In this document: positions 53,443 through 62,696 of the stretch, piece after piece | How positions within the stretch are numbered: position 1 is the first letter of the stretch | Layout: every line of letters starts with the position of its first letter | Assembly: GCA_965212165.1 (NCBI GenBank) | Contig: OZ243096.1 | Span: forward strand, 2,666,001 to 2,730,000 | Reading direction: 5' to 3' | DNA from: RHLJ01 sp965212165 | GTDB lineage: Bacteria; Bacteroidota; Rhodothermia; Balneolales; Balneolaceae | DNA length: 64,000 bases | Notes under the pieces: generated by a model | Seen by the model: only the letters and a program-made list of their open reading frames with translations | The model's database searches: none | What the model was told of the DNA's origin: nothing | Program-made: the position numbers and the translations under genes

Positions 53443-55083
53443 ATGGAAACGTTTGAGCAAATTGTAGGTACTCTTAATGAATTAGTATGGAGTACTCCAA
53501 CTTATTTCCCATTCATGGTAGCAGTTCTACTGAGTTTTGGAATCTTTATTACTCTTAAATTAGGTTTTGTACAGATACGCCATTTTAAACATGGTATACT
53601 TTCAGTAACGGGTAAATATGATCATCCTGATGCTATCGGAGATGTTAATCACTTTCAAGCATTAACTACTGCATTATCTGCAACAGTTGGAATTGGAAAT
53701 ATAGCTGGAGTTGCAATTGCTATTCATTATGGTGGCCCTGGAGCACTGTTTTGGATGTGGATTACTGCATTCTTGGGTATGGCTGTAAAATATACTGAGT
53801 GTACACTTGCTGTAAAGTACAGAGTCCAAAATGAAGATGGATCAGTTTCGGGTGGCCCTATGTACTATATCGAAAAAGGACTTGGTGAAAACTGGAAATG
53901 GCTCGCAATATTTTTTGCAGCAATGGCTGTAATCTGTTCTTTCTTAACTGGTAATGCAGTACAAGCCAATACGGTAGCAGATACACTAAAGAGTACTTTC
54001 CTAGTCCCTGGATGGATTACAGGTTTAGTAACAGCATCTATTGTTGGCTTTGTAATAATTGGTGGGATTAAAAGAATTGGTAGAGTTACTGCTAGTCTTA
54101 TGCCATTAATGGCAATCATTTATGTACTATCTGCTTTAGTAATTTTATTACTTAACTATGATGCAGTTATTCCTGCATTTGGAACAATTATCAGCTACGC
54201 ATTTACACCACAAGCTGGTGCATTTGGTGTTGGATCTGGCCTATTCTTAACTACACTTGTTTGGGGAATTAAGCGTGGATTATTTTCTAACGAAGCTGGA
54301 CAAGGTTCAGCTCCAATAGCTCATGGTGCAGCTAAGACAAAAGAACCAGTTCGCGAAGGTGTAGTAGCATTATTAGAACCATTTATTGACACTCTTGTAG
54401 TTTGTACCATGACAGGTCTTGTAATTATTAGTACAGGAGTTTGGGATCAAAAGCATGATATTTCTTTCACCTCAAATGCTCTTGAAACCGAAATAACAAT
54501 AAATGATTCTGGAAATGTAATCTTATTTGATTCTGGAGAACCTACTAACGGCACATTAGTTAGAAATGATCACTCAATGGGTGTATTCTTTGTAGATGAA
54601 TCTAGAACTAGAACATTTGAAGGTACCATTGAAGTTCTTGATGAAGGAGGAGTAAAAATGACCAATATTAACGGAGTTGAAGTTGAAACTTTATATTCCA
54701 GTATTATTGAGAATGGTGCTCCTTTAACTGCTATGGCATTTGAGCAAGGCTTAGCACCAATATTTGGAGGTGGTAAATACATTGTTACTATCTGTGTGAT
54801 TTTATTTGGTATCTCAACTGCAATTAGTTGGAGTTATTATGGAGACCGTTCTATACAATATTTAGCTGGTGATAAATCAATCATTTATTATAAAATGGTT
54901 TATTTAGTAATGCATTTCTTAGGAGCAGTAATTGCTCTTGAGACCGTTTGGGCTATTGGAGATATTGCGCTTGGTCTTATGACCTTCCCTAATCTAATTG
55001 CTCTATTCGCACTTTCTGGTGTTGTTGCTACTGCAAGTAAAACTTACTTTGCAAAAATGAAAGAACTGGAATCAGAGAATTAA
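53443..55083 (+). CDS. Sodium:alanine symporter (AGCS) with extra extracytoplasmic domain
   Basis: The 546-residue transporter has about 10 helices. Family motifs include TALSATVGIGNIAGVAIAIHYGGPGALFWMW and KRGLFSNEAGQGSAPIAHGAA (about 277-297). It imports alanine or glycine with sodium. The usual AGCS length is about 450-490. The extra length is an insert at about 334-424, polar and beta-rich, between the TGLVIISTGVW helix and the GAPLTAMAFEQGL helix; it contains no Cys. It opens a unit with upp, lptC and the OstA-like gene (1-base gap to upp). Confidence 0.92.
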   Translation: METFEQIVGTLNELVWSTPTYFPFMVAVLLSFGIFITLKLGFVQIRHFKHGILSVTGKYDHPDAIGDVNHFQALTTALSATVGIGNIAGVAIAIHYGGPGALFWMWITAFLGMAVKYTECTLAVKYRVQNEDGSVSGGPMYYIEKGLGENWKWLAIFFAAMAVICSFLTGNAVQANTVADTLKSTFLVPGWITGLVTASIVGFVIIGGIKRIGRVTASLMPLMAIIYVLSALVILLLNYDAVIPAFGTIISYAFTPQAGAFGVGSGLFLTTLVWGIKRGLFSNEAGQGSAPIAHGAAKTKEPVREGVVALLEPFIDTLVVCTMTGLVIISTGVWDQKHDISFTSNALETEITINDSGNVILFDSGEPTNGTLVRNDHSMGVFFVDESRTRTFEGTIEVLDEGGVKMTNINGVEVETLYSSIIENGAPLTAMAFEQGLAPIFGGGKYIVTICVILFGISTAISWSYYGDRSIQYLAGDKSIIYYKMVYLVMHFLGAVIALETVWAIGDIALGLMTFPNLIALFALSGVVATASKTYFAKMKELESEN

Positions 55084-55084
55084 C

Positions 55085-55711
55085 ATGAAAAATGTTTCAG
55101 TTATTGATCATCCTATTGTTCTTCGTTATCTCACATTTTTAAGAGATAAAAATACAAGCACTGCTTTATTTAGAAGATCTATGTCGAATATTGGAGTGAT
55201 ATTAGCCTATCACTCCTTATCTGACCTTCCATTAAATGAAACTGTAATAGAAACACCAATCCAATCAACAAAAGGCTATGTACCAGGAGCTGATGTTGTA
55301 GTAATTCCAATTCTAAGAGCTGGACTTAGCTTGGTTGATGGAATAATTAATTTTATGCCAGAAGCCAAAGTAGGACATGTTGGTGTTTACAGAAATGAAG
55401 AAACACTAGAACCTGTTAATTACTATGATAATCTTCCAAATGGAATTGAGAATGCATATAATTTAGTTGTAGACCCTATGTTAGCAACAGGTGGAAGCGG
55501 AAGTCACGCCATAAAGTTTCTCAAAGAAAACGGTGCAAGAAACATTCGATTCGTTTGTTTAATTGCAGCTCCTGAAGGTATTAAAAGACTACAAACTGAT
55601 CATCCCGACGTTCCTATTATTACTGCTGCTATTGATGAACGGCTAAATGAAAATGCATATATCATTCCCGGGCTAGGAGATGCTGGAGACCGGTATTTTG
55701 GCACCATTTAA
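55085..55711 (+). CDS. upp: Uracil phosphoribosyltransferase
   Basis: The 208-residue enzyme salvages uracil to UMP using PRPP. The PRPP-binding motif is VVDPMLATGGSG (about 132-143), and the C-terminal DERLNENAYIIPGLGDAGDRYFG is the typical uracil-binding loop. It starts right after the symporter stop and its 3' end overlaps the lptC reading frame. Confidence 0.97.
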   Translation: MKNVSVIDHPIVLRYLTFLRDKNTSTALFRRSMSNIGVILAYHSLSDLPLNETVIETPIQSTKGYVPGADVVVIPILRAGLSLVDGIINFMPEAKVGHVGVYRNEETLEPVNYYDNLPNGIENAYNLVVDPMLATGGSGSHAIKFLKENGARNIRFVCLIAAPEGIKRLQTDHPDVPIITAAIDERLNENAYIIPGLGDAGDRYFGTI

Positions 55712-56249
55712 AAGATATCTACTCATACTTCCACTTTTAGGTCTACTGGCATGTTCAAAATTATCGGAATATGATAGTAAACAAATTCAGCAAGCCTTAG
55801 CAGATTCACTGTTAAGTACTACAGAAAGTTGGAATATCGATATGAATTTGATTGAAGACGGTACTCTTGTTTTGAACTTACAAGGTGACTATGCTTTTAC
55901 TATTAAAAATTCAACACTTCACGAGACAAGAATTCAAGGCCCTGTTCAAATCAAAATTTTTGAAGAAAATGGGGAATTAGAAAGTACAGTTACATGTGAT
56001 AGTGCGATTTATAAACCTGATGATGCTGTTTTTGAGATGTTTGGCTCTGTAAATGTTGTTACAGAAGATGGTAGAAAATTACGTTCTGAATATCTTAAAT
56101 GGCAACGAAATCAAGATCGAGTAAGTACCCCACAATTTGTAATTTTTATATCTCCTCCAGATAGCATAGCAGCAGAAGGCTTTTTTGGAGACACTAATCT
56201 TACAAATTATACATTAAATGAAGGAGGCGGTCAAGTAGTATTAGATTGA
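55680..56249 (+). CDS. lptC: LptC-like LPS-export lipoprotein
   Basis: The 189-residue protein has a lipoprotein signal with the lipobox LLGLLAC; the mature part is an LptC-type beta jelly roll (LNLQGDYAFTIKN, then DSAIYKPDDAVFEMFGSVNVVTEDG). LptC bridges the inner-membrane LptB2FG complex and LptA. The start may be ATG at 55680, inside the upp 3' end (32-base overlap), or TTG at 55698. It overlaps the next gene by 4 bases. Confidence 0.85.
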   Translation: MLETGILAPFKRYLLILPLLGLLACSKLSEYDSKQIQQALADSLLSTTESWNIDMNLIEDGTLVLNLQGDYAFTIKNSTLHETRIQGPVQIKIFEENGELESTVTCDSAIYKPDDAVFEMFGSVNVVTEDGRKLRSEYLKWQRNQDRVSTPQFVIFISPPDSIAAEGFFGDTNLTNYTLNEGGGQVVLD

Positions 56250-57658
56250 AGAATAATTCGATATATATAAATCTTTTCATCCTTTTTCTATTGGGCTTTC
56301 TATCCGAAAAGACTGAAGCGCAAAATATTATCACACTTCAAAGGTTTGAGTCCGCACAAGTTACGACCGTGAATGGCGAACGGATACGTAAAATTTATAA
56401 TGCCAGTATGAGTTTAGGTGATGTAACCATGGTTTGTGATAGTGCTTGGCAGTATTTAAATAGAAACGAACTTCAAGCTTTTGGCAATATTCAGATAGAT
56501 ACTTCTACCGAGAATATTTGGACCGACACCCTATACTATTACACAGATCAAGATTTGAGTAAGCTACGTGGAAGAGTGATTATAAAGCAAGACAGTACCT
56601 TACTTTTTGGAGAAAAAGTGAATTATAACTTCTTTACAAAAGTAGCTTATTTTCAAGAAGGTATTCGTTTAGAAGATGATCAAGGTATTCTTACAGCACT
56701 TCAAGGGACGTATTTTCAAAATCAGGATAGCGCTATTTTTAGAAATCAAGTTCAAATAGCTGACACTGCTCAATATGCAGAAGGTGATAGTCTTTTTATA
56801 AATCGTGAGCGAGAATATTTGCAATTATATAGTAACGTTTTTGTAGTTGATAGTACCAATAACGGATTACTAACTGGAGATTATCTGGAGGCAGACTCTA
56901 CTGGTAGACGTTATGTTTTAGGAAATGGTTATCTCAGAAATATTGAATCCGATTCAACATCATCAGACACTACACATATATATGCTCAAGAATTACTGAT
57001 GATTGAAAATGATTCTACTTCAACTGTAAGTGGGTATAACAAAGTTTCTGTATGGTCTATAAATTTCTCATCTCTCTCCGATTCATTATTTTATAATAGT
57101 GAAACTGAACTTTTTGAGCTAGATGGTAATCCCAATGCTTGGCATAAAAACATTCAACTATCTGGTCCTTTTATATCCGTGCAAATGGATAGTAATCAGG
57201 TTAAGGAATTGAAATCTTTTGTTGGAGCATTTGCAGTTCAGGAAGATTCACTTACTGGACGACTTCACCAGTTAAAAGGAGATTCTCTATTTGCCTATTT
57301 TGATAGTGGTAGCGTTTCACAAATTTTGATGTACCCAAAAAGTGAAGTTCTTTATCACACTAAAAATGATGCTGATGAGCCAGATGGAGCTATGGAAAGT
57401 GCATCACCTAAAACAATTTTATTTTTTGAAAATGGTGAACTAACTCAAGCTAAGATGGAAAAAAATGATGGACTATTCCTACCTGAGTATGATGGTATTG
57501 TGAGTAGAAGACTGGATGGTTTTACATGGAATCCAGAATTACGGCCTCAAAAAACAACGGCTCCTCCTCTACCTAAATGGGAAGCTATCTCATTAAATCG
57601 TCCATTTATTTTACCTTCTCGCTTCATTGTTTTTATGAGTGAAATAGGCATGAAATAA
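56246..57658 (+). CDS. OstA/LptA-like periplasmic LPS-transport protein
   Basis: The 470-residue protein begins with TTG overlapping the lptC stop (TTGA) and has a signal peptide ending near Glu-Ala-Gln. The body is a long run of short beta repeats of the OstA type (GDVTMVCDSAWQYLNRNELQAFGNIQI, then LRGRVIIKQDSTLLFGEKVNYNF). It is two to three times as long as E. coli LptA and has no C-terminal LptD barrel. It probably forms the periplasmic bridge for LPS. It belongs to the same unit as lptC. Confidence 0.82.
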   Translation: MKNNSIYINLFILFLLGFLSEKTEAQNIITLQRFESAQVTTVNGERIRKIYNASMSLGDVTMVCDSAWQYLNRNELQAFGNIQIDTSTENIWTDTLYYYTDQDLSKLRGRVIIKQDSTLLFGEKVNYNFFTKVAYFQEGIRLEDDQGILTALQGTYFQNQDSAIFRNQVQIADTAQYAEGDSLFINREREYLQLYSNVFVVDSTNNGLLTGDYLEADSTGRRYVLGNGYLRNIESDSTSSDTTHIYAQELLMIENDSTSTVSGYNKVSVWSINFSSLSDSLFYNSETELFELDGNPNAWHKNIQLSGPFISVQMDSNQVKELKSFVGAFAVQEDSLTGRLHQLKGDSLFAYFDSGSVSQILMYPKSEVLYHTKNDADEPDGAMESASPKTILFFENGELTQAKMEKNDGLFLPEYDGIVSRRLDGFTWNPELRPQKTTAPPLPKWEAISLNRPFILPSRFIVFMSEIGMK

Positions 57659-57670
57659 TGGTAATTATTA

Positions 57671-58276
57671 TTATTCGTTGACTGGAAAAAGATCCCAAAT
57701 CTCTTGCCAAGGTAATTGAAAGTGATGGTAATCAGGTTTTTCAATCCAGCTCCCACCCCATTCTGAGAATCCATAATTAGCAAAAATTGGAACAATTTCT
57801 TCCACCATTCCTTTTCTTAAAGTCGTACGATTAATATAACCTTCTCCTTCAAGTGGAATAACTTCTTGTAATTCCATCTGTTCGTTTAATAACAAGTAAG
57901 GATTCTGAATTGGATTAATATCGATTGCAGCACCATAAGCATGACTTGACCATCTATTTGTTCTAGCAACTAACCTTCCATTAAATGAAGATGAGTTATT
58001 GGCTTTCATTGAACACACATCATCTCCATCAAAATCTACTATATTTTTAATTTGATGAATTGGAAATTGAATTCTTAATAATTCGACAAATATTTGCTCA
58101 ACATTTCTAGCAAGTACATCTAATACTACCAAATGACCTTTATTCTGCTTCCCTTGAAAGTCGACATGTGTGATCTCAACAATCTTCAATCTGGATAAAT
58201 CGACAGGACATTCTTGTCTCCAGATATGCTTTTCTAGCATTTGCTTTACTTCAAATTTTGTAAGATCTCGTATCAT
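57671..58276 (-). CDS. M15-type D-Ala-D-Ala/L-Ala-D-Glu metallopeptidase without signal peptide
   Basis: The 201-residue protein carries the M15 motif SSHAYGAAID (His112 and Asp119) and a downstream DYHHFQ (His185), the usual zinc ligands and catalytic base. No signal peptide or membrane segment is seen, as in phage endolysins of the VanY/endolysin M15_4 group. A TACCTTTG box (58293-58300) lies 17 bases upstream. It is divergent from the methyltransferase gene. No phage genes are near, so a prophage origin is not supported. Confidence 0.8.
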   Translation of the reverse strand: MIRDLTKFEVKQMLEKHIWRQECPVDLSRLKIVEITHVDFQGKQNKGHLVVLDVLARNVEQIFVELLRIQFPIHQIKNIVDFDGDDVCSMKANNSSSFNGRLVARTNRWSSHAYGAAIDINPIQNPYLLLNEQMELQEVIPLEGEGYINRTTLRKGMVEEIVPIFANYGFSEWGGSWIEKPDYHHFQLPWQEIWDLFPVNE

Positions 58277-58349
58277 CTTTAATTATTTCGAACAAAGGTA
58301 ATTAATCCTACAACCTTTTATATCTTGGGTTTAAAAAATATCAAAAAGA

Positions 58350-59006
58350 ATGCCTGATCAAGATTTTTTCAAAGAAGTTGCAGCTCAACTGCGAAAACCA
58401 ACTGGTGAATTTGGTTATGAAGTGGCTCAAAAGATGAATGAGAGTAATCGAGAAATGAACCTTACTATCATTGCAGCCTTGGATATAAAAGAAGGTAATA
58501 ATGTTCTTGAAGTTGGAATGGGTAATGGGTTCTTTATAAAAGATATTTTGAGTAAAGCTGATGGAATAAATTATGTAGGCTGTGATTATTCTCAAGATAT
58601 GATAAAACTCGCCTCTACTTTAAATTCTAAATTTATAAATACTGGTCAGGCTTCTTTCCATCAGTCAGAAGCTCATCATCTTCCCGTCGATAATGATTCA
58701 ATCGATCATCTTTTTACTGTAAACACTATCTACTTTTGGGATGATATACCTTCCATCCTTTCTGAGTTTAAACGTGTTCTAAAGAAATATGGAACGCTTA
58801 GCATAGCAATACGACCTGAAAGCTGCCTACGTCAATATCCAAGTACTCAGTACGATTTTGAATATTATACATCTAAACAAGTAATCGACTTATTAATCGC
58901 AAATGGATTTACCAAATCAAAATTGATTGAAGTAAAAGAAGCGGAAATTGAAATTTTGGGAATTAAAGTAATTCCGGAATATGCTGTAATTCTCGCTACT
59001 ATCTAG
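58350..59006 (+). CDS. Class I SAM-dependent methyltransferase (UbiE/Methyltransf_11 type)
   Basis: The 218-residue enzyme has motif I NVLEVGMGNGFF (about 51-62), an acidic end of strand 2 in NYVGCDYSQDM, and NDSIDHLFTVNTIYFWDD (motif II/post-I) followed by LKKYGTLSIAIRP. The substrate is unknown. It is divergent from the M15 gene and separate from the lipoprotein gene downstream. Confidence 0.85.
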   Translation: MPDQDFFKEVAAQLRKPTGEFGYEVAQKMNESNREMNLTIIAALDIKEGNNVLEVGMGNGFFIKDILSKADGINYVGCDYSQDMIKLASTLNSKFINTGQASFHQSEAHHLPVDNDSIDHLFTVNTIYFWDDIPSILSEFKRVLKKYGTLSIAIRPESCLRQYPSTQYDFEYYTSKQVIDLLIANGFTKSKLIEVKEAEIEILGIKVIPEYAVILATI

Positions 59007-59164
59007 CAGTCTTTTACTAGAAAAACGAAGATTTGAATGATAAAAACTGTAATGATCTTTTATAAAATATTGTCTGTTTGTATTGATTAAATAAGTAATT
59101 TTCAGCCTTGAATTCCATCCACCATTCTATTAATCTATTTGAATATGACAAACAAATCTGAGCA

Positions 59165-59887
59165 ATGAACAAAATCTTATTTATACCACTATTCCTACTA
59201 TTTATATTCCTGATCGATTGCACGTCCAAAGAGAAAGAAACTCCTCAATCACTTGAAAATGAATGGATTTCATTATTTGATGGAGAAAGCTTTAATGGTT
59301 GGAAAGAATACAATTCTGACACTATAAATTCTAAATGGCAAGTTGAAGATGGAATGATAGTTGTCTCAAAAGAGGGAAATGCAAGAGATAAAAATACTGG
59401 ATTTGGAAAATCGATTATTACCACTCAAAGCTTTGGTAATTTTGAGTTAGAATTAGAATATCGTATGAGTACTGGTGGTAATAGTGGACTTATGTACCAT
59501 GTTATTGAAGATCCTAAATATAACCATGACTTTGCGACTGGACCTGAATACCAAATTCTTGATGATGAATTTTCTGCTACTGAATCTTTACCTAATAAAA
59601 TGCTTGCTTCTAGCTATGATATGTTTGCTCCAGGGCCAAAAACCATTTATCCAGCAGGAGAATGGAATAAAATAAAATTAGTTTACGATAATGGCCGTGT
59701 GGAACACTGGCTTAATGGTGAAAAAGTACTTGAGTTTACTGAAGGAAGTGAAGCATGGAATGAAGCCCTTTCAAAAAGTAAATGGGTTAATGCACCCGAT
59801 TGGGCTAAGTCGCCCAAAGGACATATTAGCCTACAAGACCATGGCGATTACGTTGCTTTTAGAAACATACGGATTCGCGAATTGTAA
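59165..59887 (+). CDS. DUF1080 (3-keto-disaccharide hydrolase-type) lipoprotein
   Basis: The 240-residue protein has a lipoprotein signal (LFIFLIDC, lipidated Cys near residue 19) and a concanavalin-like beta sandwich with WISLFDGESFNGWKEY, then GNFELELEYRMSTGGNSGLMYHV and LQDHGDYVAFRNIRIREL. This matches DUF1080/3KDH (PF06439). Members hydrolyse 3-keto-glycosides or act as carbohydrate-binding proteins. The GNAT gene follows after 6 bases. Confidence 0.9.
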   Translation: MNKILFIPLFLLFIFLIDCTSKEKETPQSLENEWISLFDGESFNGWKEYNSDTINSKWQVEDGMIVVSKEGNARDKNTGFGKSIITTQSFGNFELELEYRMSTGGNSGLMYHVIEDPKYNHDFATGPEYQILDDEFSATESLPNKMLASSYDMFAPGPKTIYPAGEWNKIKLVYDNGRVEHWLNGEKVLEFTEGSEAWNEALSKSKWVNAPDWAKSPKGHISLQDHGDYVAFRNIRIREL

Positions 59888-59893
59888 GCTACT

Positions 59894-60385
59894 ATGATCA
59901 GAGACGCTCTTTCATCTGATGCTCCATTTATAACCGATATCTACAATTATTATGTAGAGCATTCTGGTGCAACTATGGAGTATAACACAGTGAATCAAGA
60001 TTATTTTAAGAAAAAAATTAGTTCTACCCTTTCTTCAGGTCACTTTTTTATAGTAGCTGAACACGACGGTGAAATTATCGGATATGCCTACTCAAATGTT
60101 TGGAATCCTAGAGAAGGTTATAAGTATACCTGTGAAATTTCTATTTATTTATCTCCTGATGTAATTACAAAAGGTTGGGGGACAAAGCTCTATGCCGAAT
60201 TATTTAAACGATTGAAAGAAGCTGATAGGCTAGTAATAATCGCAGTAATTACACTTCCTAATGAAGCCAGCATTAAACTTCATGAAAAATTCGGGATGAT
60301 AAAAGTAGCTCATTTTCCAAAAATGGGAATTAAATTTGGTAACTGGTTAGATGTAGGATATTGGCAATTAAATATTAATAGGTAA
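59894..60385 (+). CDS. GNAT-family N-acetyltransferase
   Basis: The 163-residue enzyme opens with IRDALSSDAPFITDIYNYYVEHSGATME, typical of the phosphinothricin-acetyltransferase-like group. The acetyl-CoA region KGWGTKLYAELFKRLKEA (about 95-112) corresponds to the Q/R-x-x-G-x-G/A motif; the first Gly is present and the motif is degenerate. The acceptor is unknown. The TAA stop lies in the arm of a hairpin shared with the convergent gene. Confidence 0.85.
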   Translation: MIRDALSSDAPFITDIYNYYVEHSGATMEYNTVNQDYFKKKISSTLSSGHFFIVAEHDGEIIGYAYSNVWNPREGYKYTCEISIYLSPDVITKGWGTKLYAELFKRLKEADRLVIIAVITLPNEASIKLHEKFGMIKVAHFPKMGIKFGNWLDVGYWQLNINR

Positions 60386-60414
60386 GGTGAATAAGTATAA
60401 CTCATCCACCTTAC
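60382..60414 (-). terminator. Hairpin between GNAT and EF-G-like genes
   Basis: Arms 60382-60396 and 60400-60414 with a 3-base loop pair over 15 positions on the minus strand (with two G-U pairs), just after the EF-G-like stop. On the plus strand two A-C mismatches weaken it. The U tract is interrupted (TATTAATATTT), so termination may be partial. It serves the EF-G-like gene. Confidence 0.6.
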
Positions 60415-60429
60415 GATATTTGTATTAAT

Positions 60430-62556
60430 TTAAGCTTCTTCTAGTTCCAAATTCTCCTTCACTACACGTTCCTGCACATCAAAGGGTACAGGAGCATAAT
60501 ATGCGAATTCTCTGGTATAAGTAGCACTACCTTGAGTCATGGACTTCAATTTTGTAGAATAATGATCTAATTCTTCAAGAGGAACATGAGCTTTTATCTT
60601 TTGCAATGCTCCCTCTGCTTCCATTCCTTGAATTTGTCCACGGCGTGTACCCAAATCACTCATTACATCGCCCATATAATTAGATGGTACAGTAACTTCG
60701 ATTTCATACACTGGCTCCATCAACTTGGGATTTGCTTTCATAAATCCATCTCTGAACGCCATCCGAGCTGCAGTTTTAAATGCTGCTTCATTTGAATCTA
60801 CAGAGTGCATTGAACCATCAAAAACAGAAACACGAATGTCTCGACATCTGCAACCACTCATTGGTCCAGCTTCCATTTTCTCCATTATTCCTTTCACAAT
60901 GGCGGGCATAAACCGATTGTCGATAACTCCACCAACAATACAGTTTTGGAATACCATTTTACCACCCCAAGGTAATTCATGCTCATCCACATTTCGAACC
61001 TTAAACTCAGTTGGATCAGCCATTCCTTCTTCAAATGGTTCAATTAACATATGAACTTCTGCATATTGCCCTGCCCCACCTGATTGTTTTTTATGTTTAT
61101 ATTTAGTTTTTACAGAAGTAGTTATCGTTTCTCTATAAGGAATTTTTGGTGTTACAAACTCAATATCTAGATTGAAACGATTTCTAAGTATGTGCTCAAT
61201 GGTAGATAAGTGTTCCTCACCCTGACCATGAATCAATATCTGCTTAACTTCTTGACTATGTTCAATAATTACTGATGGATCTTCTCTGTGAATTTGATGT
61301 AAGGCATTTCCAAGTTTGTCTTCATCTCCTTCTTTAGTCAATTTTACAGCAGTACGAATGGTTGTAGAGGGGAAATGAATTGGATCTAATTTTACAGGAT
61401 GACCTTTTTCGTGAAGAGTATCATTCACTTCACTGTCTTTCAGTTTTACAACAGCACCAATGTCACCAGTTTTAATTTCTGAAATTTCAATACGTTTATG
61501 ACCTTCCGTTAAATATAGATTTCCAAGCCTAACTGTATTGGAATTACTTTCATTAACTAAATCCATTCCAGGCTTAACTGTACCTCCATAAACTTTGAAA
61601 TAGATTAAATCTCCGACATGAGATTCAGAATGTGTTTTAAATAAAAACATAACTGGTTTTCCATCAGGGTCTAAAGCAAACTCGTCCCCAGATTCAGTCA
61701 TTGGAGATTCTACTTCCAAAGGACTCGGAACTACATCATCGATAAAACCCATTATTCTACCAGTTCCCATGTTTCGAGAGGCACACGCACAAAATAATGG
61801 ATGAATATTTCCTTTCACAAGTGAAAGATTAAGTCCTTTTTGCATTTGTTCTTCGTCTAACTCACCCTGCTCGAAATATATATCCATCAGTGTTTCATCA
61901 TTCTCTGCAATAATCTCAACTAATTCCTGATGAAGCTGAGCTGCTTTATCTTTCTGTGAATCAGGAATTGGAAGTTTATCAGGTTTACCTCCATCCGCAC
62001 TGAACTCATACATCGTCATTCTCAATACATCAATAATCGCATGGAAATCGCCCCCTTCACTAAATGGGTATTGCACTACGGTAACTTCTCTACCAAAATG
62101 ATTTTTAGCGTCTTCAACAGCTTTCCAGAAATCAGAACGTTCATTATCTAATTTGTTAACAACAAACATGGATGGAACATTATACTTTTGTGTGTACTTC
62201 CAAAGTGCGTCTGTTGCAACTTCAACTCCCTGTTCCGCATTCAATGTAAATATTGCCGTATCAGCTACTCTAAGTGCTCCAACAACTTCTCCTATATAAT
62301 CTGAAGTACCAGGAGTGTCTATTAAATTTATTTTATGCCCCCTCCAATCTAAGTTCATGAATGATGAAAAAATCGACTTCCCCTTTTCTTTCTCTAACGC
62401 GTGATAATCTGATACTGTACTTTTTTCCTCTATTGTGCCTCTTCGGTTAATGGCTCCGGACTCAAACAACATAGTTTCGGCCAGTGTTGTTTTACCGGAG
62501 CCTGAATGACCCAACAAAACAACATTTCGGATTCGGGAAGGATTATAAACTTTCAT
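60430..62556 (-). CDS. Elongation factor G-like translational GTPase
   Basis: I start at the ATG at 62556 (708 residues), preceded by GGAGATAACC, a good ribosome site. The 24-residue extension upstream lacks one. The G motifs are GHSGSGKTTL (G1, residues 16-25), DTPG (G3) and VVNKLDNE (G4). The G1 loop GHSGSGKT differs from the canonical GHIDAGKT of EF-G and marks the EF-G-like branch. The remaining four EF-G domains are present, but the protein is not the main fusA. Function is unresolved. A hairpin terminator follows. Confidence 0.93.
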   Translation of the reverse strand: MKVYNPSRIRNVVLLGHSGSGKTTLAETMLFESGAINRRGTIEEKSTVSDYHALEKEKGKSIFSSFMNLDWRGHKINLIDTPGTSDYIGEVVGALRVADTAIFTLNAEQGVEVATDALWKYTQKYNVPSMFVVNKLDNERSDFWKAVEDAKNHFGREVTVVQYPFSEGGDFHAIIDVLRMTMYEFSADGGKPDKLPIPDSQKDKAAQLHQELVEIIAENDETLMDIYFEQGELDEEQMQKGLNLSLVKGNIHPLFCACASRNMGTGRIMGFIDDVVPSPLEVESPMTESGDEFALDPDGKPVMFLFKTHSESHVGDLIYFKVYGGTVKPGMDLVNESNSNTVRLGNLYLTEGHKRIEISEIKTGDIGAVVKLKDSEVNDTLHEKGHPVKLDPIHFPSTTIRTAVKLTKEGDEDKLGNALHQIHREDPSVIIEHSQEVKQILIHGQGEEHLSTIEHILRNRFNLDIEFVTPKIPYRETITTSVKTKYKHKKQSGGAGQYAEVHMLIEPFEEGMADPTEFKVRNVDEHELPWGGKMVFQNCIVGGVIDNRFMPAIVKGIMEKMEAGPMSGCRCRDIRVSVFDGSMHSVDSNEAAFKTAARMAFRDGFMKANPKLMEPVYEIEVTVPSNYMGDVMSDLGTRRGQIQGMEAEGALQKIKAHVPLEELDHYSTKLKSMTQGSATYTREFAYYAPVPFDVQERVVKENLELEEA

Positions 62557-62696
62557 GGTTATCTCCGTTAGTTTGCTATTTTCTACGAAATAATAAGCGC
62601 TACCAAAAACTACGCTTTGATTTATCAATGAACATGCAGAACATTCATGAATTGAATATGAAGAATCAATTTAAACGACTATAGCTAAGAATCAAG

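Noticed and set aside
57671..58276. M15 peptidase as a prophage remnant
   Set aside because: No phage structural, integrase or holin genes around it, and neighbours are housekeeping genes.
60382..60414. Bidirectional terminator for both GNAT and EF-G-like genes
   Set aside because: Two A-C mismatches on the plus strand; assigned to the minus-strand gene only.
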